Below, in pieces: positions 45,665-55,836 of a stretch of 64,000 bases of DNA. The translations under genes and the position numbers were made by a program. This stretch comes from Paractinoplanes pyxinae (lineage in GTDB: Bacteria > Actinomycetota > Actinomycetes > Mycobacteriales > Micromonosporaceae), in the NCBI RefSeq assembly GCF_026626335.1, contig NZ_JAPNTZ010000022.1, forward strand, positions 124,001 to 188,000. The letters are read 5' to 3'. Under the pieces are notes generated by a model. That model worked only from the letters and a program-made list of their open reading frames with translations. It searched no databases and was not told the DNA's origin. The first letter of the stretch is position 1. Each line of letters opens with the position of its first letter.

Positions 45665-46633
45665 ATGCAGCGCAAGCCCCTCGCCCTCGGCGTGCTGATC
45701 GCGGTGATCGTGGTGGCCGTCCAGGCGCTTCTCGTCCCGCTCTTCGCCGCCCCGGCGGCCAGCATCGCGCCCCGCGACCTGCCCATCGCGGTGGCCGGCC
45801 CGCCCGCGCTGGCCGCCCAGCTCGAGTCCGAGCACCCGGGGGCGTTCGAGGTGCGGACGGTGGCCGACGCGACCGCCGCCGACGCGGCAATCAAGGACCG
45901 TGAGGTGTACGGGGCGATCCTCGTCACCCCGGCCGGGCCCGAGGTGCACATCGCCTCGGCTGCCTCGCCCACCGTGGCCGCGCTGCTGACCCAGGCCGCG
46001 GGGCAGCTCGGCCCGCAGGTGCCAGTACGTGACGTCGTGCCGCTCGACGCGAACGACCCGCGCGGCACCGGCTTCGCGGGCGGGTTCCTGCCGCTGGCCA
46101 TCACCAGCCTGCTTGCCGGCGTCCTGGTCTTCCTGCTCGTGCGGGCGCGGACGGCCCGCTTCCTGGCGCTGCTGAGCTACGGCGTCCTGGCCGGCTTCGG
46201 CACCGCCGCGGTGCAGCAGCACTGGCTCGACATCCTGCCCGGCGGATACTTCACGGTCGCCGCGGCACTGGGTCTGTTCGCGCTCGCCGTCTCGGCCACC
46301 ATGACCGGTCTGGCCGCTGTGCTCGACAAGGGTGGGCTGGGGCTCGGGGCGCTGGTCGTCTTCCTGGTCGGCAACGCGCTGGCGGGGATCGCGGCCGCCC
46401 CCGAACTGCTGCCGCAGCCGTGGGGTGAGCTCGGCCAGTGGCTGCCGATCGGGGCGGGGGCGTCGCTGCTGCGGTCGGTCGCCTACTTCGACGGCGGGGG
46501 CGCCGGGTTCGCGGTCGCGGTCCTCACGGCGTACGCGGGAACGGGCTTGATCTTGACTTTGATCGGCCGCAAGGGAACCGCGCCGGCCGTGCAGCCCGCG
46601 GAGGCCCGCGAGGAGCTCGTGCTCGCGCGCTGA
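45665..46633 (+). CDS. Polytopic membrane protein, YhgE/ABC-2-like
   Basis: 322 residues from ATG 45665 with AGGAG upstream. Helix at about 8-30, an extracytoplasmic domain of about 100 residues (IAVAGPPALAAQLESEHPG), then five helices. This topology resembles YhgE/Pip or ABC-2 type export permeases, but without an adjacent ATPase. As the likely target of the divergent TetR it may be a drug- or lipid-export component (inference). Confidence 0.75.
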   Translation: MQRKPLALGVLIAVIVVAVQALLVPLFAAPAASIAPRDLPIAVAGPPALAAQLESEHPGAFEVRTVADATAADAAIKDREVYGAILVTPAGPEVHIASAASPTVAALLTQAAGQLGPQVPVRDVVPLDANDPRGTGFAGGFLPLAITSLLAGVLVFLLVRARTARFLALLSYGVLAGFGTAAVQQHWLDILPGGYFTVAAALGLFALAVSATMTGLAAVLDKGGLGLGALVVFLVGNALAGIAAAPELLPQPWGELGQWLPIGAGASLLRSVAYFDGGGAGFAVAVLTAYAGTGLILTLIGRKGTAPAVQPAEAREELVLAR

Positions 46634-46645
46634 AATAGTTGCGGC

Positions 46646-46867
46646 ATGGTCATCACGCGGCGATGGGCGATTTTCCTGACGGCGGTCGGGGTCTGGACGT
46701 GGGTCATCTGGCCCCGGTTCGGCCTGGCCATCTGGCAGGACGACCGCTCGTTCGCCGACGGCCGGCCGACCGCCTTCCTGCTGATCCACGCCGTGCTGAT
46801 CGCTGCCTCGCTGGCGATCGGCACGGCCGTGGGCGTTCTGGGCGTGAAAGCCTGGCGAAAATCCTGA
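46646..46867 (+). CDS. SCO4848-type small membrane protein
   Basis: 73 residues, two helices: RRWAIFLTAVGVWTWVIWPRF, then DGRPTAFLLIHAVLIAASLAIGTAVGVLG. The WVIWP and DGRPTAF...H motifs match the conserved actinobacterial SCO4848 family as I recall it. Function unknown. 12 bases after the membrane protein gene, possibly co-transcribed. Confidence 0.8.
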   Translation: MVITRRWAIFLTAVGVWTWVIWPRFGLAIWQDDRSFADGRPTAFLLIHAVLIAASLAIGTAVGVLGVKAWRKS

Positions 46868-47042
46868 ACCCGGCCGCAAAGTTTCTGGCTCGTTACCACG
46901 CGGGCCGATGATTTGCCGCAGTACCGGATAGAAGCGACGCCTCGTGCGCTCCGCGGTTGCAGGCAGATAACGGTGCGCCAACAGTACGGTCCAAAGTACC
47001 GCCCGCGCTCTGGCCTGCGGCTACGCTCCCGCGGTGAAGACT

Positions 47043-47060
47043 CACCGACAAGTGTCGGTG
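47043..47060. promoter_or_regulatory. Palindrome before the nucleoside-uptake operon
   Basis: CACCGACA-AG-TGTCGGTG, a perfect 8-bp inverted repeat with a 2-base centre, ending 10 bases before the ribosome binding site of the BMP lipoprotein gene. The tight centre fits a protein operator better than an RNA hairpin. Confidence 0.45.
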
Positions 47061-47080
47061 TGCGTTGGAAGGAGGGCGTC

Positions 47081-48181
47081 TTGCGCCCAGTACGTGGGAA
47101 CCGGCTCGTTGCGCTTCTCGCGGCAGGTGGGCTGACGCTCGCCGCCGCGGCCTGTAGCGATGCTCCTGACGAGACCCCCGCCGGCAGTGGCTCGAGCGGC
47201 GCTGCCACCGCTGCCTACAAGGCCTGCATGGTGACCGACACCGGCGGCATCGACGACAAGTCCTTCAACGCGTCCGCGTGGGCCGGCCTGCAGGCCGCGA
47301 AGACTCAGGCGTCGGGCGTCGACCCGAAGTACGTCGCGTCGACCGCCGAGGCCGACTACGAGCCCAACCTGCGGGGCTTCGTGACCCAGAAGTGCAACTT
47401 CATCCTCTCGGTCGGCGGTCTCATGGGCGACGCCACCAAGAACGTCGCGGCGCAGAACTCGAGCCAGCAGTTCGGCATCGTGGACAGCGCGATCGAGGGC
47501 GCCACGAACGTCTACCCGATGCAGTTCGCCACTCAGGAGGCCGCGTTCCTCGCCGGCTACCTGGCCGCGGGCTACTCGAAGTCCGGCAAGGTGGCCACGT
47601 TCGGCGGCCGCAAGATCCCGCCGGTGACCATCTTCATGGACGGTTTCGCCGACGGCGTCGCGCAGTACAACAAGGCCAAGGGCAAGGACGTCAAGATCCT
47701 GGGCTGGGACAAGGCCGCGCAGAACGGCAGCTTCGCCGAGGACTTCGCCAGCCCCGCCAAGGGCAAGGCGCTGGCCAGCACGTTCGTCGCCCAGGGGGCC
47801 GACGTGATCATGCCGGTCGCCGGTGGCACGGGCCTGGGCGCGGCCGAGGTCGCCAAGGGCTCCAGCGGCAAGGTGTCGATCATCTGGGTCGACCAGGACG
47901 GCTGCAAGGCCGCGGCTCAGGACTGTGACGTGTTCCTGACCACCGTGGTCAAGAACATCACCGACGCGGTCGAGAAGGCGGTCGTCGCCGGCGCCACCGG
48001 CCAGCCGCTGACCGCCACCCCGGGCTACCTGGGCACGCTCGAGAACAACGGTGTCTCGCTGGCGCCGTACAACCAGTTCGACAGCAAGGTCGACCAGACC
48101 CTGAAGGACGAGGTCGAGAAGCTGAAGGCCGACATCGTCGCCGGCACCATCAAGGTCGAATCGCCCAGCGCTCCGGCCTGA
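47081..48181 (+). CDS. BMP family nucleoside-binding lipoprotein
   Basis: 366 residues from TTG 47081, chosen because GGAAGGAGGG precedes it and the signal starts there; the frame open to 46913 has no such support. Lipobox LAAAAC with Cys25. Mature domain of the Med/PnrA-like family: VTDTGGIDDKSFNASAWAGLQAA, CNFILSVGGLMGD, PVAGGTGLGAAEVA, WVDQDGC. Binds purine or other nucleosides for the ABC importer encoded next. The downstream cdd, deoA and add genes fit nucleoside specificity. Confidence 0.93.
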   Translation: MRPVRGNRLVALLAAGGLTLAAAACSDAPDETPAGSGSSGAATAAYKACMVTDTGGIDDKSFNASAWAGLQAAKTQASGVDPKYVASTAEADYEPNLRGFVTQKCNFILSVGGLMGDATKNVAAQNSSQQFGIVDSAIEGATNVYPMQFATQEAAFLAGYLAAGYSKSGKVATFGGRKIPPVTIFMDGFADGVAQYNKAKGKDVKILGWDKAAQNGSFAEDFASPAKGKALASTFVAQGADVIMPVAGGTGLGAAEVAKGSSGKVSIIWVDQDGCKAAAQDCDVFLTTVVKNITDAVEKAVVAGATGQPLTATPGYLGTLENNGVSLAPYNQFDSKVDQTLKDEVEKLKADIVAGTIKVESPSAPA

Positions 48182-48297
48182 CGATTCGTTAAGTAAGATT
48201 CCGGCCGCCGCCCGGCCGCGAGAATTCCCTCGCGGCCGTGCGGCGGTTCCAGTTGTCAGGTAAATCTTCACAAAGAAGCCGAAGTCAGGAGATTCCG

Positions 48298-49820
<1,523 letters not shown>

Positions 49821-49824
<4 letters not shown>

Positions 49825-51080
49825 CCACCGAAGCCCCGCCCAAGAAAGAGGAGCCGAAGAAGGAGGAGGAGTCCTTCCTCAGTCTCTTCGTGCACAACCT
49901 CTGGTCGGCGAACACCGTCACGGTGACGTTCCTGTCGATCCTCCTGGCGCTGGTCATCGGCGCGGTGCTGATCGTCGTCTCCGACTCCGAAGTGCTCGCG
50001 ACGTTCTCGTACTTCACGGCCCGGCCCAGCGACGCCCTCACCGCGAGCTGGGACCTGATCAGTCGCGCCTACGCCGACCTGTTCAAGGGCGCGATCTTCG
50101 ACCCCGCCGCCGTGTCGGCCTGGTTCAACGGCACCGGCGACTGGCAGACGGCGCTCAACCCGCTCTCCGAGACGCTCACCTACGCGGCCCCGCTGGTCTT
50201 CACCGGCCTGTCGGTCGCCCTGGCCTTCCGGGGCGGCCTGTTCAACATCGGCGGTCAGGGCCAGGCGGTCATCGGCTGCGTCACGGCCGGGGTGGCCGGC
50301 TTCGCCATCGGCCTGCCGGCCGGGCTGCACCTGGTGGTGGCGCTGGCCGCCGGCCTGATCGGCGGCGCCCTGTGGGGCTTCGTGCCGGGTCTGCTCAAGG
50401 CCCGCACCGGCGCCCATGAGGTGATCACCACGATCATGCTCAACTACACGGCGACGCTGTTCCTGGGCTGGCTGATCCTGCAGAACGGTGTGCAGGACCC
50501 GGACCGGACCGACGCCATCAGCAAGACCATCGACTCGACGGCCGGGTTGCCGGCCCTGCCCGCGCCGCTGCGCGTGCACTTCGGCATCGTGCTCGCGGTG
50601 CTGGTCACAGCCGGGGTGGCGTGGCTGGTCAACCGCTCCTCGTTCGGTTTCGAGCTGCGTGCGGTGGGCGTCAACCCGCCCGCCGCCAAGACGGCCGGCA
50701 TGAGCGTGGGACGCACGTACATCATGCTGATGGTCGTGGCCGGTGGTCTGGCCGGCCTCGGCGGCGCGACCCAGGTGCTGGGCACCGCCGACCGGCTGAC
50801 CGACCAGGTCGCCGGCAACATCGGCTTCGACGGCCTGCTGGTCGCCCTGCTCGGCCGCAACAAGCCGTGGGGCACGCTGTTCGCGGCCATCCTCTACGGC
50901 GGCCTGCGCGCCGGCGGCAACCTGATGCAGGTCGACGTGGGCATCTCGCTCGAGCTGGTCACCGTGCTGCAGGCGCTCATCGTCATCTTCATCGCCGCGC
51001 CCGCCCTGGTGAAGGCGATCTTCCAGCTCCGCGATGCGCGCACCGCGCGGCTCGGCGCGTCCATGGCGAAGGGGTGGTGA
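49821..51080 (+). CDS. Nucleoside ABC transporter permease 1
   Basis: 419 residues of the BPD_transp_2 family. A charged N-terminus (PPKKEEPKKEEE) precedes a helix, an extracytoplasmic loop, then the core with APLVFTGLSVALAFRGGLFNIGGQGQ, ARTGAHEVITTIMLNY and GLGGATQVLG. GTG 49821 overlaps the ATPase stop; its own stop overlaps the GTG of permease 2. Confidence 0.95.
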
Positions 51081-52354
51081 GCCGCGTGTCGACCGCGACC
51101 GTGGACGACCTGACCGAGGCGACCGCCCCCGACAGGTTCTGGAACCGGCAGCGCCGCCTCGGCGCCGCCCTGGTGATCATCGGTCTGATCGCCGCCGTGA
51201 TCTTCGGCTCGCTGGCCGAGTCGGCGACCGCCCGCTTCACCATCAGCGAGGACGCCGAGGGCGCCGCCCTCTCGATCAACGGCCAGTTCGGCGCGATCCT
51301 GTTCGGCATCGTGACCGTCGCGGCCGGCGGCGCGCTGCTGGCCGGCGTGGCCAAGCGCTGGCAGACGCTGCTGCTCTGCCTGGGCATCGTGACCTTCGTC
51401 TTCTCGTTCCTGTGCTGGCAGGTGGCGGGCAAGTTCCTGCCGCTGGTCGACACCCTCAGCGGCTCGCTCGAGCTGGCGCTGCCGCTGATCCTGGGCGCCC
51501 TGGCCGGCGTGCTGTGCGAGCGCTCGGGCGTGGTCAACGTGGCCATCGAGGGCCAGTTCCTGATGGGCGCGTTCGGCGCCGCCCTGGTCGGCACGCTGGC
51601 CACCAGCGTGTGGGCCGGGCTGATCAGCGCGGTCGTGGGCGGTGTCATCATCGCCTCGCTGCTGGCCGTGCTGGCCATCCGCTTCCTGGTCGACCAGGTC
51701 GTCGTCGGCATCGTGCTCAACCTGCTGGCCCTGGGCATCACCGGCTTCCTGTACGAGCGGCTCATGCAGCCCGACGCGCTGAAGTACAACTCGCCGCCGC
51801 GGCTGCCCGAGTGGCGCATCCCCGGGCTGGCCGACATCCCGGTCATCGGCCCGGTGCTGTTCGAGACCAACCTGCTGGTCTGGCTGGCGCTGATCCTGGT
51901 CGTCGTGATCCACCTGGGCCTCACCCGCACCCGCTGGGGCCTGCGCACGCGCGCGGTCGGCGAGCACCCCACGGCGGCCGACACGGTCGGCATCCGCGTG
52001 CGCGGCCTGCGCTACATGAACGTGCTGCTGGGCGGCGTGGTGGCGGGCGCCGGTGGCGCGTACTTCACGCTGGTCTCGACGGGCGCGTTCAACAAGAACA
52101 TGACCGCGGGCGCCGGCTTCATCGCGCTGGCCGCCCTCATCTTCGGCCGGTGGACGCCGTTCGGTGCGCTCGGCGCGGCGCTGTTCTTCGGTTTCGCGCA
52201 GAAGCTGGCCAACTACCTGAGCGCGGTCGGCAGCCCGGTGCCCAACCAGTTCCTCAACATGCTGCCGTACCTGGCCACGATCATCGCCGTGGCCGGTCTG
52301 GTCGGCCGGGTGCGCGCGCCCGCGGCCGACGGTGTGCCCTACGTGAAAAGCTGA
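51077..52354 (+). CDS. Nucleoside ABC transporter permease 2
   Basis: 425 residues from GTG 51077 (GTGA overlap; GTG 51086 possible). BPD_transp_2 family: LPLILGALAGVLCERSGVVNVAIEGQ, VDQVVVGIVLNLLALGITGF, RAVGEHPTAADTVGI, AGAGFIALAALIFGRW. An N-terminal segment with three extra helices precedes the core, common in actinobacterial members. Followed 5 bases later by the cytidine deaminase gene. Confidence 0.95.
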   Translation: MSRVSTATVDDLTEATAPDRFWNRQRRLGAALVIIGLIAAVIFGSLAESATARFTISEDAEGAALSINGQFGAILFGIVTVAAGGALLAGVAKRWQTLLLCLGIVTFVFSFLCWQVAGKFLPLVDTLSGSLELALPLILGALAGVLCERSGVVNVAIEGQFLMGAFGAALVGTLATSVWAGLISAVVGGVIIASLLAVLAIRFLVDQVVVGIVLNLLALGITGFLYERLMQPDALKYNSPPRLPEWRIPGLADIPVIGPVLFETNLLVWLALILVVVIHLGLTRTRWGLRTRAVGEHPTAADTVGIRVRGLRYMNVLLGGVVAGAGGAYFTLVSTGAFNKNMTAGAGFIALAALIFGRWTPFGALGAALFFGFAQKLANYLSAVGSPVPNQFLNMLPYLATIIAVAGLVGRVRAPAADGVPYVKS

Positions 52355-52359
52355 AACTC

Positions 52360-53073
52360 ATGGAAATCGACTGGGCCGGGCTGCGCGCCGCGGCCACCGA
52401 AGCTATGCGGCACGCGTACGCCCCCTACTCCGACTTTCCGGTCGGGGCGGCGGCGCTGGTGGACGACGGCCGGGTGGTCGTCGGCTGCAACGTCGAGAAC
52501 GCGTCCTACGGCGTGGGCCTGTGCGCCGAGTGCGGGCTGGTCAGCCAGCTGCACATGACCGGCGGCGGGCGTCTGGTGGCGTTCTCGTGCGTCGACGCCA
52601 CCGGCAACCCGCTGATGCCGTGCGGCCGCTGCCGCCAGCTGCTGTGGGAGAACGGCGGCCCCGAGCTGCTGGTCGAGTGGCACACCGGGCCGCTGCGCAT
52701 GGCCGAGCTGCTGCCGCACGCGTTCGGCTTCGAAGATCTGGAACGCGTCAACAACCTCAAGACCGGCCCCGAGGTCCCGGCCGAACTGGCCAAATGGCGC
52801 GGCCGGGGCACCGTTTTCGTGCATCCGGACCTCTCCGGGGGCGAGACTGTCTGGACCTGCTACTGGGAGCGGTCCGGGGGCAGCGCGGACGCCGAGAAGG
52901 GCGTGCTCGAGGAGGGTCCGAACTTCAGTAGCGCGAGCGAGGCCGTGACCTGGGGCCGGGCGCGTACGCCGCGGATCGTGGTCGTGGACGCCGAGGGCTC
53001 ACTGGCCTGGGCCGGCGACGGGCCGCCGCCCGAGGGCATCCCGGCCACGTGGAAGGAGGACGGCGATGAGTGA
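52360..53073 (+). CDS. cdd: Cytidine deaminase with C-terminal extension domain
   Basis: 237 residues, against about 130 for ordinary Cdd. Residues 1-130 are a complete zinc-dependent cytidine deaminase: APYSDFPVGAA, GCNVENASYG, Cys55-Ala-Glu57, and PCGRC (88-91 ligands). Residues about 131-237 form a further domain (GRGTVFVHPDLSGGETVWTC, EEGPNFSSASEAVTWGRA, TPRIVVVDAEGSLAWAGDG) that I know only vaguely as a stand-alone actinobacterial type; function unknown. No stop or frameshift separates the parts. Converts imported cytidine/deoxycytidine to uridine forms. Overlaps deoA by 8 bases. Confidence 0.9.
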   Translation: MEIDWAGLRAAATEAMRHAYAPYSDFPVGAAALVDDGRVVVGCNVENASYGVGLCAECGLVSQLHMTGGGRLVAFSCVDATGNPLMPCGRCRQLLWENGGPELLVEWHTGPLRMAELLPHAFGFEDLERVNNLKTGPEVPAELAKWRGRGTVFVHPDLSGGETVWTCYWERSGGSADAEKGVLEEGPNFSSASEAVTWGRARTPRIVVVDAEGSLAWAGDGPPPEGIPATWKEDGDE

Positions 53074-54343
53074 GTTCGCCGCGGTCGACGTCATCCGGGC
53101 CAAGCGGGACGGGCACCCGCTGAGCGACGCCCAGATCGACTGGGTCGTCGACGCGTACACCAAGGGAATCGTCGCCGACGAGCAGATGTCGGCCCTGGCC
53201 ATGGCGATCCTGCTGCGCGGCATGACCCCGGCCGAGATCGCCCGCTGGACCGCCGCCATGATCGCCAGCGGCGAGCGGCTCGACCTCTCGTCGGTCACCC
53301 GGCCCACCGCCGACAAGCACTCCACCGGCGGCGTCGGCGACAAGATCACGCTGCCCCTGACCCCGCTGGTCGCCGCGTGCGGGGCCGCCGTGCCGCAGCT
53401 TTCCGGCCGCGGCCTCGGGCACACCGGCGGCACGCTCGACAAGCTCGAGTCCATCCCCGGCTGGCGCGCGCAGCTGAGCAACGACGAGTTCAAGCGGCAG
53501 CTGCAGGACGTCGGCGCGGTCATCTGCGCGGCCGGCGAGGGACTGGCCCCGGCCGACCGCAAGCTCTACGCCCTGCGCGACGTCACCGGCACCGTCGAGG
53601 CCATCCCGCTGATCGCCAGCTCGATCATGAGCAAGAAGATCGCCGAGGGCACCGGCGCGCTGGTGCTCGACGTGAAGGTCGGCTCGGGCGCCTTCATGAA
53701 AGACCTGGAGAGCGCCCGCGAGCTCGCCCGCACCATGGTGCGCCTGGGCCAAGACAGCGGCGTCAACACCATCGCGCTGCTCACCGACATGAGCACCCCG
53801 CTCGGCCTGGCCGTCGGCAACGCGGTCGAGGTCACCGAGTCGGTCGAGGTGCTGGCCGGCGGCGGACCGGCCGACGTGGTGGAACTCACTCTGGCCCTGG
53901 CCCGCGAGATGCTGACCGCGGCCGGCATCGACGCCGACCCGGCCAAGGTGCTCGAATCGGGCGCGGCCATGGACACGTGGCGCGCGATGATCCGGGCCCA
54001 GGGCGGCGACCCTGAGGCGCCGCTGCCGGTCGCGCGCGAGACCGAGGTGCTGCGGGCGACGGCCGACGGGGTAGTGAGCAGCGTCGACGCGTACGGCATC
54101 GGCCTGGCCGCCTGGCGCCTGGGCGCCGGACGCGCCCGCAAGGAAGACCCGGTCAGCTTCGGCGCCGGGGTGCTTCTGAAGGTCCGGCCGGGCGACGAGG
54201 TACGCGCCGGCGACGTCCTGCTCGAGCTGCGCGCCGACGACCCGGCCCGCATCCCGGCCGCCCGCGACGAGGCCGCCGAAGCGGTCGTCATCGGTACGGA
54301 ACCGCCCACTCTTACCAAGCTGGTGCTCGACCGCATAGCCTGA
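53066..54343 (+). CDS. deoA: Thymidine/pyrimidine-nucleoside phosphorylase
   Basis: 425 residues. Splits thymidine or uridine-type nucleosides to base and (deoxy)ribose-1-phosphate. Signatures: DKHSTGGVGDKITLPL (phosphate loop), SGRGLGHTGGTLDKLESIPG, SSIMSKKIAEGTGALVLDVKVGSGAFMK. ATG 53066 overlaps the cdd end. With Cdd it degrades pyrimidine nucleosides taken up by the ABC importer. Confidence 0.96.
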   Translation: MSEFAAVDVIRAKRDGHPLSDAQIDWVVDAYTKGIVADEQMSALAMAILLRGMTPAEIARWTAAMIASGERLDLSSVTRPTADKHSTGGVGDKITLPLTPLVAACGAAVPQLSGRGLGHTGGTLDKLESIPGWRAQLSNDEFKRQLQDVGAVICAAGEGLAPADRKLYALRDVTGTVEAIPLIASSIMSKKIAEGTGALVLDVKVGSGAFMKDLESARELARTMVRLGQDSGVNTIALLTDMSTPLGLAVGNAVEVTESVEVLAGGGPADVVELTLALAREMLTAAGIDADPAKVLESGAAMDTWRAMIRAQGGDPEAPLPVARETEVLRATADGVVSSVDAYGIGLAAWRLGAGRARKEDPVSFGAGVLLKVRPGDEVRAGDVLLELRADDPARIPAARDEAAEAVVIGTEPPTLTKLVLDRIA

Positions 54344-54349
54344 CGCACC

Positions 54350-55030
54350 ATGCAGAAGGCCGCACCCGACCCGCGCGCCGTCCGCGAGGCCAGCCTCGAC
54401 GAGGTGGCCCGGCTCGGACTGCCGCCGCCGCCGCCCGGTTTCCCTCTGGTGTGGGAGCCGGGCGACACGGTCGAGCTGCGCCCCACGGCCGACCTGGAGG
54501 CGCGGGCGGCGGTGCTGCACGTGGTGGTGGCCCGGTGCTTCGGCATGCCGACCGAGGCCGCGATGAGCTGGCTCCTCGGGTCACGCCTGGTCGATCTGGT
54601 CACCCCGCCCGAATGGCAGTTCGTGATCGGCGCCAAGGGCGATCACCGGTCGTTCGTGCTGCACCATGACGCGGTGTTCGCGCTGGCCTGGCTGCTGGGG
54701 CTGAGCGCGCACCTCGATCCGACCTCGCCGCCCGAGGACAGGATGATGTCGCAGATGCCCGACCTGCCGGCGGGGGAGACGTTCGGCCAGTGGCGGTCGC
54801 GGTCGCTGATGTCGCCGCGCGACCCGATCGAAGCGGCCGTCCTGCTGGACCTCTATTACTGCCTGGACTGGGCCTTCCAGGAGGCGGAACACATCGGATC
54901 GTCACTGCCCGGCGAGATCGACGCCAACGCCATCGGCCAGCGGCGGTGGGCACTGGAGTGGGCGGTCATCTTCCACGGGCCCTACCACGACAAACCCGCC
55001 GAGTGGGAAGAAGTCGATCTTTCAGTCTGA
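54350..55030 (+). CDS. DUF4272-type hypothetical protein
   Basis: 226 residues, soluble. The pattern ARAAVLHVVVARCFGMPTEAAMSWL, FALAWLLG, and the C-terminal DLYYCLDWAFQEAE...RRWALEWAV fits the DUF4272 family, whose function is not known. 6 bases after deoA, so in the same operon. Its 3' end overlaps the convergent methyltransferase by 9 bases. Confidence 0.75.
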   Translation: MQKAAPDPRAVREASLDEVARLGLPPPPPGFPLVWEPGDTVELRPTADLEARAAVLHVVVARCFGMPTEAAMSWLLGSRLVDLVTPPEWQFVIGAKGDHRSFVLHHDAVFALAWLLGLSAHLDPTSPPEDRMMSQMPDLPAGETFGQWRSRSLMSPRDPIEAAVLLDLYYCLDWAFQEAEHIGSSLPGEIDANAIGQRRWALEWAVIFHGPYHDKPAEWEEVDLSV

Positions 55031-55810
55031 GATTCGGCGGTACGTCGTCACGAGCACCGATGCTGTCACCGTGGAGGGCGCCGCCTGAACATCGGCCGTG
55101 TGGTGGGCGCTCGGCGTCATGCCGATCAGGGTGCGGGTCTCGGTGGCCGTCAGCTTCAGCTCGCGGCTCAGGCTGATCGTCTCGTCGGGCACGAAGTGGT
55201 CGCCCAGCGCGTCCTGGACCCGGGCCGCCTTGTCGGGGTCGACGTGGATCATCCGGTGGGTGGCGATCAGTTCGCGTAGGTGATCCGGTTGCGGGGTCAC
55301 CACCAGCAACAGGCCGTCGGGGCGCAGGATGCGGTGGAACTCGGGGCCGTTGCGGGGGGCGAAGACGTTGAGGATGACGTCGGCCACCCCGTCGGCGATC
55401 GGAAGCGGGCGCCATAAGTCGGTGAGCACCGCGCCCACGCGCGGGTGGGCCCGGGCGGCCCGGCGCAGGGCCGGTTTGGAGACGTCGAGTCCCAGGCCGA
55501 CCGCGTCATCACTCAGTGCCCGGGCCAGGTAGTAACCGGTGCCCGTGCCCGCGTCCACGACGAAGCCCGATCTCGGCGCCAGGGCGTCGGCAATGAAGTC
55601 GTAGTGGCCGGCGGACAGGAAAGCGTCCCGGTCGGCCACCATCTCGGCGGTGTCGCCGACGTGCGGCATGCGGCCCGCGGTGAGGTCGGCGTAGCCCTGC
55701 TTGGCCATGTCGAAGCTGTGCCGCGCGGGGCATCGCAGTGTGCGGCCGGTGCGCTCCAGCGGCTGGCGGCAAACCGGGCATCGCAGGTACGGCAATGCTC
55801 CGTCGATCAT
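55022..55810 (-). CDS. RlmA-like 23S rRNA (guanine-N1)-methyltransferase
   Basis: 262 residues. An N-terminal zinc-finger LRCPVC (Cys11, Cys14)...RCPARHSFD (Cys27, His31) precedes AKQGYADL, then the SAM-binding fold with VVDAGTGTGYYLARAL and LNVFAPRNGPEFHRILRPDG. This is the architecture of RlmA(I)/(II), methylating G745 or G748 of 23S rRNA; the G748 type (TlrB) is linked to tylosin/mycinamycin resistance. Which base is modified cannot be told. Divergent from add by 26 bases. Confidence 0.85.
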   Translation of the reverse strand: MIDGALPYLRCPVCRQPLERTGRTLRCPARHSFDMAKQGYADLTAGRMPHVGDTAEMVADRDAFLSAGHYDFIADALAPRSGFVVDAGTGTGYYLARALSDDAVGLGLDVSKPALRRAARAHPRVGAVLTDLWRPLPIADGVADVILNVFAPRNGPEFHRILRPDGLLLVVTPQPDHLRELIATHRMIHVDPDKAARVQDALGDHFVPDETISLSRELKLTATETRTLIGMTPSAHHTADVQAAPSTVTASVLVTTYRRISD

Positions 55811-55836
55811 TGGTCCCCTGCCTCTAGGCTCGGCTG

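Noticed and set aside
46913..47080. 56-codon N-terminal extension of the BMP lipoprotein
   Set aside because: It would hide the lipoprotein signal; strong ribosome binding site supports TTG 47081.
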